From positions 8,695,791 through 8,759,790 of the forward strand of contig NC_023753.2 in assembly GCF_000499845.2 (NCBI RefSeq): 64,000 nucleotides of DNA, written 5' to 3'. The position numbers were made by a program, and so were the translations under genes. This document shows positions 1 through 12,915 of the stretch, in pieces. Numbering within the stretch: the stretch's first letter is position 1; every line of letters begins with the position of its first letter. The stretch comes from Phaseolus vulgaris (taxonomy: Eukaryota; Streptophyta; Magnoliopsida; Fabales; Fabaceae). The notes under the pieces were generated by a model. It worked only from the letters and a program-made list of their open reading frames with translations. It had not been told where the DNA came from and ran no database searches.

Positions 1-22
1 AATTCCAAATTTTCTTGTAGTG
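1..22. mobile_element. End of a CACTA-type element, truncated by the window edge
   Basis: The first 22 bases end in TTTTCTTGTAGTG, the same terminus found at 12.9, 28.3 and 39.8 kb. Its reverse complement, CACTACAAGAAAA, is a typical CACTA-superfamily terminal inverted repeat. The rest of the element lies outside the window. Confidence 0.5.
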
Positions 23-2328
23 TATTATGTATCACTTTGGTATTATTATTTGTTAAATAATCATTCTTTAAAATTTCTGAGAGTTATGCCTTGAGTGGGT
101 TCATCTTTCTCTAAAGCATCTTATAGACTTGCCTTTCATTTATTTTAATATTGTTAAAGGGTGTAGAATGAAAAGTGAGATGTATTGAGAAGGAAAATTG
201 GTTTAATACTATTTTTTTTATCTTAATACTATTTTATTCCTTAATTTTTATTTTTTTTTCAATGTAATTTTTTTTTTAAATAACACAACTTAGTTCCTTT
301 TTGTTAAGGTCTTAGTCTAACTAACAATAAAACGAGACATGACATTTGTAGACCAGATGAATAAAATATTTTTATTTTGAATATTGAACAAAGAAGGAAT
401 TCAGGATTTTTGTGCGTAGAGTGTTTGCAAGACTTGGAGAGTGATTTTCTGTATTGTAGCGATGTTGACAATATTGATTAGGCTCGTGGTTTTGTTGTTA
501 CTAGTTCCTGCACTTAGGTGTTTTTCTATTGAATTTATGAAGTGAGTTGCACTTGTTGAATATTCGATTGTGGTTTCCAATGTTTGATTTAAGGTTTTAT
601 GGTGATAATTTATCTTTTAAGAAACACCAATAGAGACTATTCTAAAGACTAAAAACTACCAATACTACAATTGGTTGGTCCTATATGAAAAATATGTTTT
701 GTCCTTAAAAAGACTTCTTACACATTGGGCAAGCAAATTGTTATCTTAATGAAGGATTTTTTTTTGTGAGATGAAAGAATGAAAATTTGTTTCATGTGAT
801 GATGAAGTTGACAAAACTTTAGTTGAGAATTGTCTAGAAACAGCATCTCAAAGTCTCATCCATTACAACTACAAGATGATGAAGAGACATTAATAAGTAG
901 TGAAACAAATATATCAATCGAGCCAAAATAAAAAATAACAAAATCAAAACATGAAAAAAAACATGACCTAGACAACTATATAAAAAAAACAAACCTCATA
1001 TCATCGATTTTGATTTTATCAGTGTACTATTATTTTAAATGTAATTCTATATTTTAATTTTATTTTTCAAGTCATTACACCCATAAAACAACGACAAATC
1101 TAACAAAAGGATAAATTTGAGTTATTTTTTTTTAAATTGGGACATTCTAAAAAAATTAAAACTAACAAACCAAATTAATTTTTGACTATTTATATAAGAA
1201 TCAAAAGTGGTACTAAACCGACAAATTTAAAAATATTAAAGATACAATGGTCTCCGGTATTACTTAAATTTAAATTCAATAATTTGAGTTAAATTTTTAA
1301 AACATATACTTAATTTTTAATTTTTACTTAAATTTATTTGATTTGTATTGTTTTTTTTTTTTTAAAGTGAGGCAAAATGGTATGTTAGCCTTTGTTTGAA
1401 TAAAAGTGAGGTAAAATGAAAAGAAGAGAGAAAAAGAGTGGAAATGTTGTTTAGATCGAAGAAAAGTGACTAGGAACTAGTAGAAAAGTTGTACTGATTT
1501 TATTAATGTGACATAAAAAAATTGAATTAATAAGAAAATATAGGAAATTATAAAAATATCTTGAGTTATTTTTAATATAATTGGGTATCAAATAAGATTT
1601 AAAATTGATGAAATACAGTAATTAATTTATAAAAGTGAAAATAATATTTAAATTTCTTTTGTTGATAACATTTCATAAAAATACATGAATTTAAAGAATA
1701 ATTAAGTTTTTAATATAATTATACATTTCTATACAATTTTAGTTTATTTTGTTAATATTCATTTTACAAGTAAACAAAATTACTACTATCAAATTAAGTA
1801 GAGTGATTAAAAATTTTAAGATCAGTTTAAATCAGCAATGAAATATAATTAATGTGCATGTAATTATGAAAGACAATTAATTTCTAATAATAAAACTATC
1901 TTACAACCTTTAAATTGGTGTAATGAACAATTTAATTTTTTGTAATGATTTTTTTATTATAATTAGATTTAGTTACCTTAAATAATAAAATTGTACGTGT
2001 TATAAACATAGGATGCATATAAGATGCATAATCACCCTATATTTATGACATACAGGGGGAAAAATAAAAATTCACCTTGCTACTTAACTCTCTCCTCTTT
2101 TCTTCACTCATGCTCCTCCTCTTTCTTTTTCACCTTTTCTTCTCAGATTTCTAAATCCAAACATGAATAGTGCTTCATCTTTCTTAGCTCCTTTTCTTCT
2201 TCTAAAGTACATCTATATCAATCTAAACACATTCTAAGGCCAATTTAGGCTCGAGCCAAACAAAAATTTGTCTCATATAAACTTTTGAGTAGTGTTAGGT
2301 TCATATCATTAAAAGAATTATTCTTACT
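23..2328. other. AT-rich intergenic DNA, no gene seen
   Basis: No supportable coding region. The stretch is AT-rich with many homopolymer runs. Nothing resembling a transposase or reverse transcriptase was recognised. Confidence 0.6.
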
Positions 2329-2422
2329 TTACAACTCAATATATTATTATTTTAATCATATTTTTTTATATTTTAATATAAATTATTAATATATGTTGTT
2401 ATACTATTAAAATGGGTTGTAA
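2329..2422. mobile_element. Short MITE-like inverted repeat (TTACAAC...GTTGTAA)
   Basis: About 94 bp that begins TTACAACTCA and ends GGGTTGTAA, with AT-rich arms that are largely complementary (ATTATTATTTTAA near the left, ATTAAAATGGG near the right). A second copy with the same ends and size is at 35234-35328, so this is a dispersed miniature element. No target duplication could be fixed with confidence. Confidence 0.45.
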
Positions 2423-3693
2423 AGTGGAAGTATTTTGTCTTAATATAAATTATTTTTGTAAGCTTTTGAGTGATGTAAGGCTGATGATAGTTTGACAGTA
2501 TATTTTTCTCCCACATCCAAATTATAACTCAATATATTATCATTTTACTATAATATTTTATTTTTATTATTTTAATATAATATTTTATTATAAAAAACAG
2601 TTGTTAAATGAATATAGGAGAAATATAGAATGTAAAAAAGAGATATTTTCCTTGATGTAATATGTCAGACCAACTCACGCCAACCAATTTGACAACTCTA
2701 AAATGTAATGTTTGTTGTAAGATGTTGTATGTTTTCGGTTTTTAATTTGTAAAATGATTATTTTATTTGAGCCATGTTGTGGTGGTATAATATTTGGTGT
2801 AGGTAAGAGTGAAAAGATTATTGTATTTTTTATATCGTTCCAGGTAGATCATACATTGTTTGTCATCTTTTTAGTCGTATAAACATCTAAATTTTGGTTT
2901 GAAGTACACAACAGACTGTGAAGTCCTCAGCAATGTACTCTGGGGACCAGTGCTGTGTACGAGAGCGTGATGAAGATTTTTGGTCTTACAATATTTTGCT
3001 GAAATCAGACTAGGGATGTGCTACAATTGATATGGGAAAATGCTGGATATTGGTTTGAAAAAATTGGCAATGGTTGCAAAAGAAATTGATAAGGTGGCAA
3101 AATAATTTGGTGGGGTTATGTGGAGAATGCAATCTCACTACTCAAGGTACTGCGAATGATAAAGGAAATATTCAGGAAAGAGAGGAGATTGACAAGATTG
3201 GAGTTGAAGGAGATGTTGTTGAGGGAAACTAAAATGTTACTGCACAACAAATAGGCAGTAAGGAGGGTGTAGGTGACATGTTACTGCAAAAGGATGGGAA
3301 AATATGAGGTGGTTGTTGAAAATGTCAATGAATATGCAGTGTTCATTACTTGGTTTGAGCGCATAAGAAACCATGTAGGAGACAATATTTCACATTTATT
3401 CTTTCTAAACAAGATAAGTTAAATTGGTAATCTTTTGATCCAAACAAAAGTTGCTCTTATAAGGGCCATAACTTAATGGGTACACACATTCGTGTCCATG
3501 TCTTTCTCATGGATCAGTTTTCTTGCTTTCGAGTACTTGCAAAATTTTAGTTATTGATTCACCACATTCCACAACTTTCTAGTTTCCTTTAATATATGGA
3601 ATATGCAATGTACCGGTGTGATTAGTTTTATAAACATGCCCTCCAACAAAATGAGGAAGAAATTAGGACATTCATAAATTTCAAATGTGTAAG
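2423..3693. other. Intergenic DNA with possible decayed coding relic
   Basis: Mostly AT-rich. The interval at about 2930-3330 is less AT-rich and reads in short open stretches interrupted by stops on the + strand. It may be a decayed gene or transposon piece, but no family was recognised. The segment next to 3694 is likely the 3' flank/UTR of the reverse-strand CCB3-like gene. Confidence 0.4.
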
Positions 3694-6600
3694 CTAATTG
3701 AGTTGTTGGGAAAGGAGAACTAGTAATCCTTGTGGCCCTACTAATATTTCGTTAAGAAAACTGATGAATCCAAACCATACCACAGGAGTAACGTCCACAC
3801 CTGCAAGAGGAGGAATCACTTTGCGAGTAGGAATCAGCAGTGGCTCCGTGGGAGCATAGGCTATTACATATGGAAATTTTCCCACTGGGAGTTTTGGGTA
3901 CCAAGACATCACTATTCTCAAGATAAAGAGAAAACCAAACACTGAGAGGAAGGGACCTAGAAACCCAATGACCAACTTTGCAGTTGCAGGGTCCAGATCA
4001 GCAAGAACCAATCTTGTCATCAGATCTTTGGAAACATGTAAAGTTTCTGGTATGTTCAGCTTGAGAGTTTCCAAGTGTAGATCTGAATTAAGAGATATCT
4101 TCGTGGTACCTGCATCAAATAGTGATGATATTGCTGTGCCTGCAGATTCTCCAACTTCTATGTAATGTGAGCAACATTCCACGACTTGAGAATTGTCATT
4201 TCTTTTAGTGGGATACTTTGAACTTTTCTGCAACAATTAGAATCTCAAAATTAGGCTTACATAACATGATATTTCGCAGCGTGGAAGAAAATACATGCGT
4301 TTCATAGGGAAAGGGATCATTAAAATCTTGAGACACATTCAAATGTAGACAGTAGCCAATATAATCCGCCATTAGCTTCAATTAGGAGTGACAATCGGTA
4401 GATACCCTAATATTTTTCAACCAACTGACTCAAAACAGAAGAAACTACCCAAAATCTGAATCCTCAAATAACTTGAAATAAACTTATGTTTTCCCACTTA
4501 ATCCTAAATACTGGAAACATCCATTCAACAAGCTACTGTAATGGGAATTTGATTGCAATTCCAATTTTCTTCACTGACAGTAATAATACGTTCCATGATC
4601 TGTGTAAAACATAAAAGTGTGCAACAGAGAAATGACCAGACAGTAAACTGATCCACGTTATGATTATTGGAAATACTGTCATGTTGGTAGAGCATCATCA
4701 AACAAAGGTCTAATATGTTCAATCTTGTCCTTTGAACGGTAAAAACCAAACACTCTCTCTTTATGATTATTGAATAACTATGATCCAATTTTGGAAATAC
4801 TCTTATGTTGGTAGAGCATCATCAAACTAAGGCCTAATATGTTCAATCGTGTCCTCTGAACTTCAAAAATCAAATTCCTCGCTTTGCTTGTTATGCACAC
4901 CTTCAAAGTAAATACAAGATAACACAACATTTCAACGCTTCTTTCCAAACTCTTCAAAATATATCAATAATAACTGAAGGACCCCGACTACAAGATTATT
5001 TGTTGCTAAACCAATACACAAAACCAATCTACCATAACTGAAATACCAATATCCTATTACACGGCTTCTCTTGTGGTTCTTCTTACAAAGTGGTTTAGGC
5101 CTAATAACCCTACAAAACCGGTTTATAGGTGATGATTACTCTCACTTATATACTATATTTTGGTATTGTCTCTGTCAATCTGTCTCTAGTTGACATTGGA
5201 TTTGAGTTTTTTGAATAATTCTTTCCATTTTCAAGTAAAACACAATATGTAGATTTACACCTCAATTTCATCCACTTTTGATATCATTTAAAACAATCAT
5301 ATTTGTCACCAGGACCCTTAAATTGCTACTGCTATAATGAATGAATTCTAAGGAGCAGAATATTTCAGCCATTTGAACTGTATTTGTTCTATTCATGCTA
5401 TATTATCCTGAAGACACTTATCTACTGAATATTCATATGAAATATTATTTTCCCCTTATTTTTCCTACCATTCCTAGTTAAATCAGTTTGTATCATTCAT
5501 ATTGCACCACAAATCCACCCCAAAGGAGCTTTGCTAACACCACAAATTCATATTGCATCAATTTGTAGCACAATTGGAACAGCTCAGTCTCCAAGATTAC
5601 AAGGCCACAATGATGGTGTAGGTTTATCCTCCACTAACCCACTTATCCCTCTCCTTGTCTCAGGCGCTTCCACTTCAATGTACCAACTAAAGAAGGTTTT
5701 CTACTTATTCTAGACTCTTGACTTCGATTGAAGCTAAACATTGTTTTATTTATTTGGTTACTAAGCAGAGATAAAGAAAAACCACTTGAACTCACTACCT
5801 ATCCCTCCTTCCCTTCTATTATTACCACCAAACTAATCTTATATCCCCTCACAATATAATATATTTGGGCACGATTAATTCAACATTTCAAAGTGATATA
5901 GAAGAATCTTTCAATTTAATATATTGTCCTCAAATAGAAACGCTAAACAGAATTCCTAAATACCTCGAAATTCAAGAGATCTGAGCTCTCAGCCACATAA
6001 GCATCAATGTAAACACCCATTTTTTCCTTCCAATTTTGGCCACACTTACAGTTGGATTTTTTTTTAAAATTTTTTTGTTGTATTCAGTGTCATGTGTTGG
6101 TATAGTATACCATAAGGGATGAAGCGATTTGCTACAATAAGAAGCACAAAGAAGAACTCCTTAATTATTTACAATTGTTCAGATGATAAAACCACTGTTC
6201 TGCTTCTGCATGTTCTACAACTCCCCTGAAATCCTGGGCATGGCTGCGTTTCCTTTTTTTAAAAAAATTCAAGTAAACAGAGGCCAAAGTGAAATTAAAA
6301 CTGTAACAATAATCTAAGAATTCCAAGCTAGCTCTTTCACACATTGCATTTCCTCTTTCTTCATCATGGCCATCAAAATCACTAAACCATTTCTAAATTC
6401 TATACAGAAGGAAATATGAACATGAATTGAAGTAACAAACTCAGAAAAATCTCAAATGGGCATGGCAAACTTAGCCAATGAAAACATTCCCACGGGAAAT
6501 TTACATATAGTAATGCTTACCCAGACGCCAAAGCGAAAATTGTTTGGTTTGAATATAGAAGGTTTGCATTGGCGTCCTACAAAATTGGAAAATTGAAACA

Positions 6601-6720
6601 ACAAAAAGTGTGAAGCGGGCTTTGATAGATTGAAAAGCATACGAGAGTTGAATACTTACCTCTGATTCCAGCATGAACATGAAAAGTGTTCAGACTCAGA
6701 AGATAAGATTGCGTTGCCAT
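3694..6720 (-). CDS. CCB3: Chloroplast YGGT-family protein, CCB3-like
   Basis: Three exons on the minus strand: 6720-6660, 6576-6521 and 4227-3694. All introns are GT-AG, and the exons (61+56+534 bp) join in frame to give 216 residues. The N-terminus from MATQSYLLS is rich in Ser/Thr/Arg and looks like a transit peptide. The C-terminal half is a YGGT/YlmG domain with two hydrophobic segments (around FLGPFLSVFGFLFILRIV and VVWFGFISFLNEILVG) separated by SWYPKLP...PLLIPTRKVIPP. The family role is known from Arabidopsis CCB proteins, which assemble covalent heme c on cytochrome b6 in the thylakoid; the match to CCB3 rather than another YLMG member is from remembered sequence. In-frame upstream ATGs exist at 6792 and 6756. 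I chose 6720 because it gives the most plausible transit peptide. Intron 2 is long (2.3 kb) and holds a tandem duplication. Confidence 0.78.
4667..4911. repeat. Imperfect ~124-bp tandem duplication in CCB3 intron 2
   Basis: The text starting TTGGAAATACT at 4667 recurs at about 4791. Both copies share GTTGGTAGAGCATCATCAAA and the following AATATGTTCAATC. The copies differ by scattered substitutions and diverge towards the ends. The duplication lies within the second intron of the CCB3-like gene. Confidence 0.7.
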
Positions 6721-9071
6721 TGTGTCTCGCTGGAACGTCCTGAAAGTAAATCCACTCATTTGTATTTCTGAGTTTTTAAGCCACGTATTCATCTTTAATG
6801 CTTTACTATTACTTCATTTGTTACCCTTGAAAAAAGGTTTATATATTATTCAAATAAAACTAAAATTATTTTTAAAAAGTTTAGAATAACATGTATTTTA
6901 CTAATAGGTTTCTCTATGGCTCAATCCTATGGTGGATAAACATGTAGAGAGTTGTTCATTCCAAAATAAGAGATCTACTGATATAAGAAGAGTTTAATTC
7001 GTAAGTGCAGTAAGAATATTTTTTAAAATACTAATAATTAATAACAAAACATGATTAATATAGCATTGAAAATAATTATTATAAAATTTTTATGTATAAC
7101 ATTTCATTATTAGATGAAAATATAAAATTATTTACGGTATATATATATATATATATTATTTAGTCGTATTTAAATACAAATTTACTTGTGAGAATATGTT
7201 AGCACTTCTGTTTGGAAAACTATTTATATAAATTACTTCTTAATTACTTTTAAATGAAGAATTTGTTTTCAATATTGATAAAATTAATCTTGAATAAAAT
7301 TGATTTTGAAATTTATTTATGTTTAATTTTTTTTATTAAAAAACAAAGTTAATAAAGTTCAATTTAATTTTTTTAATCTACACAAAAACTACCTAAATTA
7401 TATATCCAACAAAATCAATTCTTCAATCATATAATCATATAATGTTTTTTTTTCAACTTATATACTATTTATGTAGAGGAATTTGAGCGAGGAAAGTGTG
7501 TTTGTATCCAATTATTTGAGTGGAAGTGTAGATGTGAAAGGGAGAGTTTATTTTGGCCATCCTTACTAGTGCAAATATGAAACTATCCTTATTTTATTTT
7601 TCTATGTAGGACAACTTTGGTGACTTTGATTCTGGAGGTTGGCATTGTTGGTTGGCTTTAGTAATCACGAAGGTCGTGTGGTGGTGGTTTGCTGAGAATG
7701 GACGATGTTATAGTAGTTTTCACCGCCAACAAATACGTACGAATCAACCATAATCAGTTTGTTCTAAGCCATACTTGAGTTCCACACAATAACAACTTAC
7801 AATATGAGGTTGTATGTTTTGAACCATAATCGATTATGGTTGTAGTTGAATGAACCATAATCGACTATGTACATGTGTTTTGGTTTTTTTTTGTGGTTGC
7901 AGTTGTTCATGTTCATGGTTTGATGATATGGTGTTTAATTGTTCCATGTGGTGGCTTGAAGCTTGGTCTCGGTGTGTATGTGGTGGTGCAAGGTGGTGAG
8001 GTAGAACAAAACTAGAAGTAATATGTTTTTTTTCACTTTTTAGTTTGTTTACCTGACAAAGTTGGAATATTATATTTTTATTAATTATTTTTTTTATTAA
8101 TTATACCTATCACATCACACATAAATTTTCACAAACTTTCTTCTCATTTCCCTTCACTTTTTATTCACGTTTCCTTAATTCAAACAATCTCAATTTCCAC
8201 TTACTTTTTCCTCAAATCCATTTATTTCCTCCCTCTTAAATCCATCTTCAAATCCAAACAAAACATTAAACTAACTAATATTTACTTAAAACCTAGTTTA
8301 ATTGTATTTCAATCAGAATAATTAAAATAATGGGGAAAACTAGAAAGAATCTCTTTCGTTGAACCTTTTAATTTTAAAAGTCGTCTTAATCTCTGTTCAC
8401 ATTTCTTTCTATTTCTTTATGAATTTTTATGAATAGAATAATTATCTTTTATGATTTTTTATAAATAGACTAAATATCTTTCTAAATTTCATTTATATAT
8501 ATATATATGGAAAGGTAATAACTTATGTTTTTGAGTTATTTTTCTTAAACATATTAATTATTTATTTTTGAATAGTCGATTATGTTATTTTCTCTATTTT
8601 TTTTACTAGTTATTTTATGAAGTTTGAACAAGTGATGTTTGAACTTTTTGGTTGTTTTTTATATAATTTTTATAACGAAAGATTGCTTTTATTTTTTTTC
8701 TCTTTGAACTTCTATAATAATTCATATATAGAAATTAGTTTTATCTTATAAAAAAATATGTTGTTCTCTCCTAAATTATGATCCATAAATAATAATAAGA
8801 AGAACAATTAATCAGGTTCGTGATTGATAATAATAAAGATTTCCATTCACTTATGTTTCACAATCATCTTTGAGAGTAAATTTTAAATATCCAAGCAAAA
8901 TTACAATTATTGCACTAGTTTTAATTTTGATTTAATTTTATTCTTTTGAAGAAAATAATAATAGTAATAATCCAATACGACACATTTTACATCAGCTCAC
9001 TAAAGTGTGACAACTCAGACTGACTTTTTTTCTCTTACATCACTCATCTCTTCACCTGACATTGATCGAAA
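6721..9071. other. Divergent intergenic region between CCB3-like and oxidoreductase genes
   Basis: Contains the promoters of two genes transcribed away from each other. It is AT-rich, with a TA microsatellite at about 7139-7156. The part at 7640-8000 has a few GAACCATAATCGA-like phrases repeated (7741, 7831, 7852), but no coding region was recognised. Confidence 0.5.
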
Positions 9072-11242
9072 ATGGCGGAAACTCTTATCCAGATCGGCAT
9101 TGTTGGCTGCGCCGACATAGCTCGGAAGGTCTCCCGCGCCATCAATCTCGCCCCCAACGCCGCCATATGCGCTGTCTCCAGCCGCTCCCACGACAAGGCC
9201 GCCGCATTCGCCGCCGCCAACGGCCTCCCTCTCTCGGCTAAAGTGTACGGCTCGTACGAGGCCGTTCTGGAGGATCCTGAGGTGGACGCCGTGTACATGC
9301 CACTCCCCACGAGTCTCCATCTGAAGTGGGCCGTGCTAGCGGCCCAGAACAAGAAGCACTTGCTACTGGAAAAGCCCGTGGCCCTCGACGTGGCCCAATT
9401 CGACTGCATTCTGGAGGCCTGTGAATCGAATGGGGTGCAGTTCATGGATAATACGATGTGGGTCCATAACCCCAGGACTGCGGCCATGGCCAACTTCCTC
9501 AACGATGCGCAGCGTTTTGGTAACCTCAAATCGGTATTCACTGCAACTGTTTTTCTTCAATTTTATTTTAATAATCTTCCTGGTTACAAAAAGAAAATGG
9601 TTAGAGACATTTATAACAAGGATGTTATTAAGAATCAATGTTTTGATGATTCAGCGAGTGAGTGAGGAACTCAATAATGGATTTTATATAGACATTTTTG
9701 GTCGGGGAATGCAGAGAAAAATAGAACTTTTATTTAAGAGAAGGTAGAGACAGATAGTGACTTAATTTCAATCTTAGTTTTTTTAAAAAAAATAAGATTG
9801 GTTCCTTATTTTTTTTAGAATTTTAGTCTTTTGGATTTAAAACAAATGTAGTTTTGGTGTATGTATTTTTTATATTTTGTTTTGGTTTTAATTGAATCAT
9901 AAACTTAACATATTCGTTAAAATTAATTTAACACATTAAAATATGAAAATAAAAAATAAACAGTAAAAATTGAATTTTTGACTATAATGCTAATTAAATT
10001 TTCTAAAATTTAGAGACTAAAATCATTAAAAAAGTACAAGATGTGAATGAGGATTTATACACTAAAGTTTTAAGAATTAAATTTTATTTAATATAACTTT
10101 TAGAGTGTATTTCATGATACATGTATCCTTAGCTACTTTTTATGTTGTTTTCAACCAGAATTAAAAGTCCATTAACTTATGTTACTAACTCATGTCAACT
10201 TTATTCCACGACTTTACCATAATTAAACCATGTGTGTGCATATATTTATGTATATAACCTTTCCTCTTGCTTTTAGCAGACAAATTTCAAGTTTTGCTGA
10301 TAAAAAAGGCACCACAGGTAAAATCTACATTTTTCTCAAATGGAGCAAACTAATGAACAAATGGAGTTCTGGTGCCACCCATTTGTTCTATATCCAGTTT
10401 CGAGAGTCATGACAAATATAAATTGAGTTTCGTTAAAGTTTTGAGCACCAGTTGGAGGAGTTGTTTCTGTATTTTGACTATAATATTTGCTTGGCTTAAC
10501 TCCCAGTAGGAGCTGTTGAGTTCATTCGTGAGAATGGCCATTTGTTTTTCGTATTTTCAGTGGAGGAGATGTATGTTTTCACAGATTGATGACTACTGTT
10601 GTTGTGTTCCGAATTGTACAGGTTCGCACCTGCTTCACATCTGCAGCCGATTCAGATTATCTGAACAGAAACATTCGTGTAAAGCCTGATCTTGATGCTC
10701 TTGGTTCCCTAGGCGATCATGGGTGGTATTGCATTAGAGCAATCCTGTTGGCTGCCAACTATGAATTGCCTAAAACAGTGGTTGCTTCATATGAACCTGT
10801 GCTCAACAAAGATGGAGTGATATTAGAATGTGGAGCTTCTCTGTACTGGGAAGATGGGAAGGTAGCAACCTTCCATTGCTCTTTCTTGGCAAACTTAACA
10901 ATGGACATAACAGCTATTGGGACAAGAGGAACTCTACATGTGCATGACTTCATCATCCCTTATCATGAGAAGGAGTCTTCATTTGTGGCTGGTACAGAAA
11001 CCAGCTTTGATGATCTTGTCACAGGGTGGGCTAAACAACCAATCAAGCATACAATAAGCACTGATCTCCCTCAGGAAGCGCTTTTGGTTAGAGAATTTGC
11101 CCGCTTGGTTGCAGAAATCAAATTCAAAAACTCCAAACCTGACAAGAAGTGGCCAACAATTAGTAGGAAAACCCAACTGGTATTGGATGCTGTTAAGGCT
11201 TCCATTCAGAGGGGTTTTGAGCCTGTTCAGATTCAGGAGTAA
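9072..11242 (+). CDS. Gfo/Idh/MocA-type NAD(P)-dependent oxidoreductase
   Basis: Two exons, 9072-9533 and 10622-11242, separated by a 1088-bp GT-AG intron. They join in frame (...FGNLKS + VRTCFTSAAD...) to give 360 residues, a usual length for this plant family. The N-terminal Rossmann fold has the nucleotide-binding run GIVGCADIARK (residues 9-19). The family signature EKPVA is at residues 100-104, followed by MWVHNPR. The C-terminal domain contains GDHGWYCIRA and the ALLVREFARLV helix. The protein strongly resembles the Arabidopsis protein annotated as uncharacterised oxidoreductase At4g09670; related enzymes act on sugars or dihydrodiols, but the substrate here is unknown. It is probably cytosolic, since no signal peptide is seen. 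Exon 1 is markedly GC-rich while exon 2 is AT-richer. Reading through the donor site gives a false extension to 9665. Confidence 0.88.
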
Positions 11243-12584
11243 ACAAGTTTTATCTGTTGTGCATTCCAAATCAAAAATCCATTATGCATTTGTGAGCTGT
11301 CCATTTCTCTGAAATAACTTTTCTAATTATTAATTTCATTTCTTTAGATGATGGTAATTGGTGAATGAACAGAATAAAATTGTCTTAATGGGAACACGAA
11401 GGATTGGAATAGCTGATCCTTAGTGTTCATCTTCAAATAAATGTTGGGTTATCTTCAATTAAAGATCATACTATGAGGTTTATTTTACTTTATGAAAATC
11501 TCATTTTGTTCTATTAGTTTTAATTTTTTTTTATAACTTTTGTTATAATGTAAGGGTTTGCAACTTTTGCTATAATGTAAATATCTTCGATGGTTTAAAT
11601 ATGTAAGTATCTTTCCATGGTTTAAATATGTTTTTAGTTTTTTAAATTAGCTAACACTTTTTTTTCCTTCCTCGAATACAAATTTGTATCTTTTAATTTT
11701 TAGATTTTACGAAATGTGATTTTCGAAGTTGGGCGTGTCAGGAGTATAATGAATTATGCATCCTTTATGTAACATTAAATTATTGAAGAAAAATTATGCA
11801 TCCTTTATGTAACATTAAATTATTGAAGAAAAATTATGCTAATTAAATTTACAATCAATCTAAAGAAACATCAAGAGTTTATATGAATTAAACTTTTACA
11901 TTTTATTCTTAGTTTACGTTAAGAACTCATGGGTTATAGATGCACACTAATAACCTCTTATATTTAAATAATAATATTTTTCTTTCTCTTGAAGTTTATA
12001 GTAATATATATATATATATATATAAATAAAAATCTATATGAGTAGTTGTTAAATAACAATCATAATTTATAAAAAAATATTTTAATTGATGTACACATTT
12101 TTTAAAAAATTTACCGTCTACCTCAACCTTTTTTCACATAAAAAAATTATTACTTGCATAATTGTATACAATATCTCTCACACTTTATCTAAACAAATAA
12201 TTTTTTACTTTTTTTTACCAGGAAAATAACTAAATAAAAAATAATGTGTTATCTCAACACTTTATAAATGTTATATGAAAAAAAACTAATCATCAAAATA
12301 AAAATTAACATTAAATTATAATTTATTCAAATAATATATTATGAACATTTATTTATTTAAGTATATATTTCATATTCATATTTACGTTTAATTATATTTT
12401 AAAGTTAAAATATTTTGAATATTTTAATTATCTTATGCTTACGTAGTAAATGATAATAAAGAATAATAGATAAATAGTTTCACAGCTATTTTACTTTTCT
12501 TTTGTCATCAATCTTTATTTTGAATATATTAATAAAGAAGAGTAAAATTTGTAACATTTTAACCATATTTTTAGAAATTATTAT
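11243..12584. other. Intergenic DNA, AT-rich
   Basis: 3' flank of the oxidoreductase gene followed by AT-rich sequence with an AT microsatellite (12004-12023). No gene seen. Confidence 0.55.
11752..11831. repeat. Exact 40-bp tandem duplication
   Basis: The unit beginning AATTATGCATCCTTTATG occurs at 11752 and again at 11792 with no mismatch seen. It lies in non-coding DNA. Confidence 0.85.
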
Positions 12585-12915
12585 CGGTACAATAAAATCA
12601 TTAAATAAAACAATTTTTTAGAAAACAAAATAATTAGTCGTAATAGTAACTAAATTAGATAATATTTTTAGAAACTAAACAAAATTTTGGTTTCTAAATT
12701 AGTTTATATTTAAATAATTTTTAAATTAGTATCTAATTAGCTATCAAGGTTTTAACTACCAATTATTTAGTTTCTCAATTTGGTAGAAAAAACATTGATT
12801 GCTAATTAGATACCAATTTAGAAGTCATTAGTTCCTAAAATGGTATATAATATTATAACAACTAATTATTTTTTGACTCTAAAATTGATTTTTATTTCAT
12901 GATTTTCTTGTAGTG
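12585..12915. mobile_element. CACTA-type non-autonomous element (decayed left end)
   Basis: The right end reads TTTCATGATTTTCTTGTAGTG. The left end is a degraded CACTACAAGAAAATCATG match. The interior has the family's self-complementary core, where phrases such as TAGATACCAATTTAGAA mirror the left half. It is about 330 bp with no coding capacity. Related copies are at 24.2/28.2, 39.4, 48.9 and probably 59.7 kb. Confidence 0.65.

Noticed and set aside
9015..9638. Several open frames antisense to or overlapping oxidoreductase exon 1
   Set aside because: They are shadow frames produced by the GC-rich exon; the true frame carries the family motifs.
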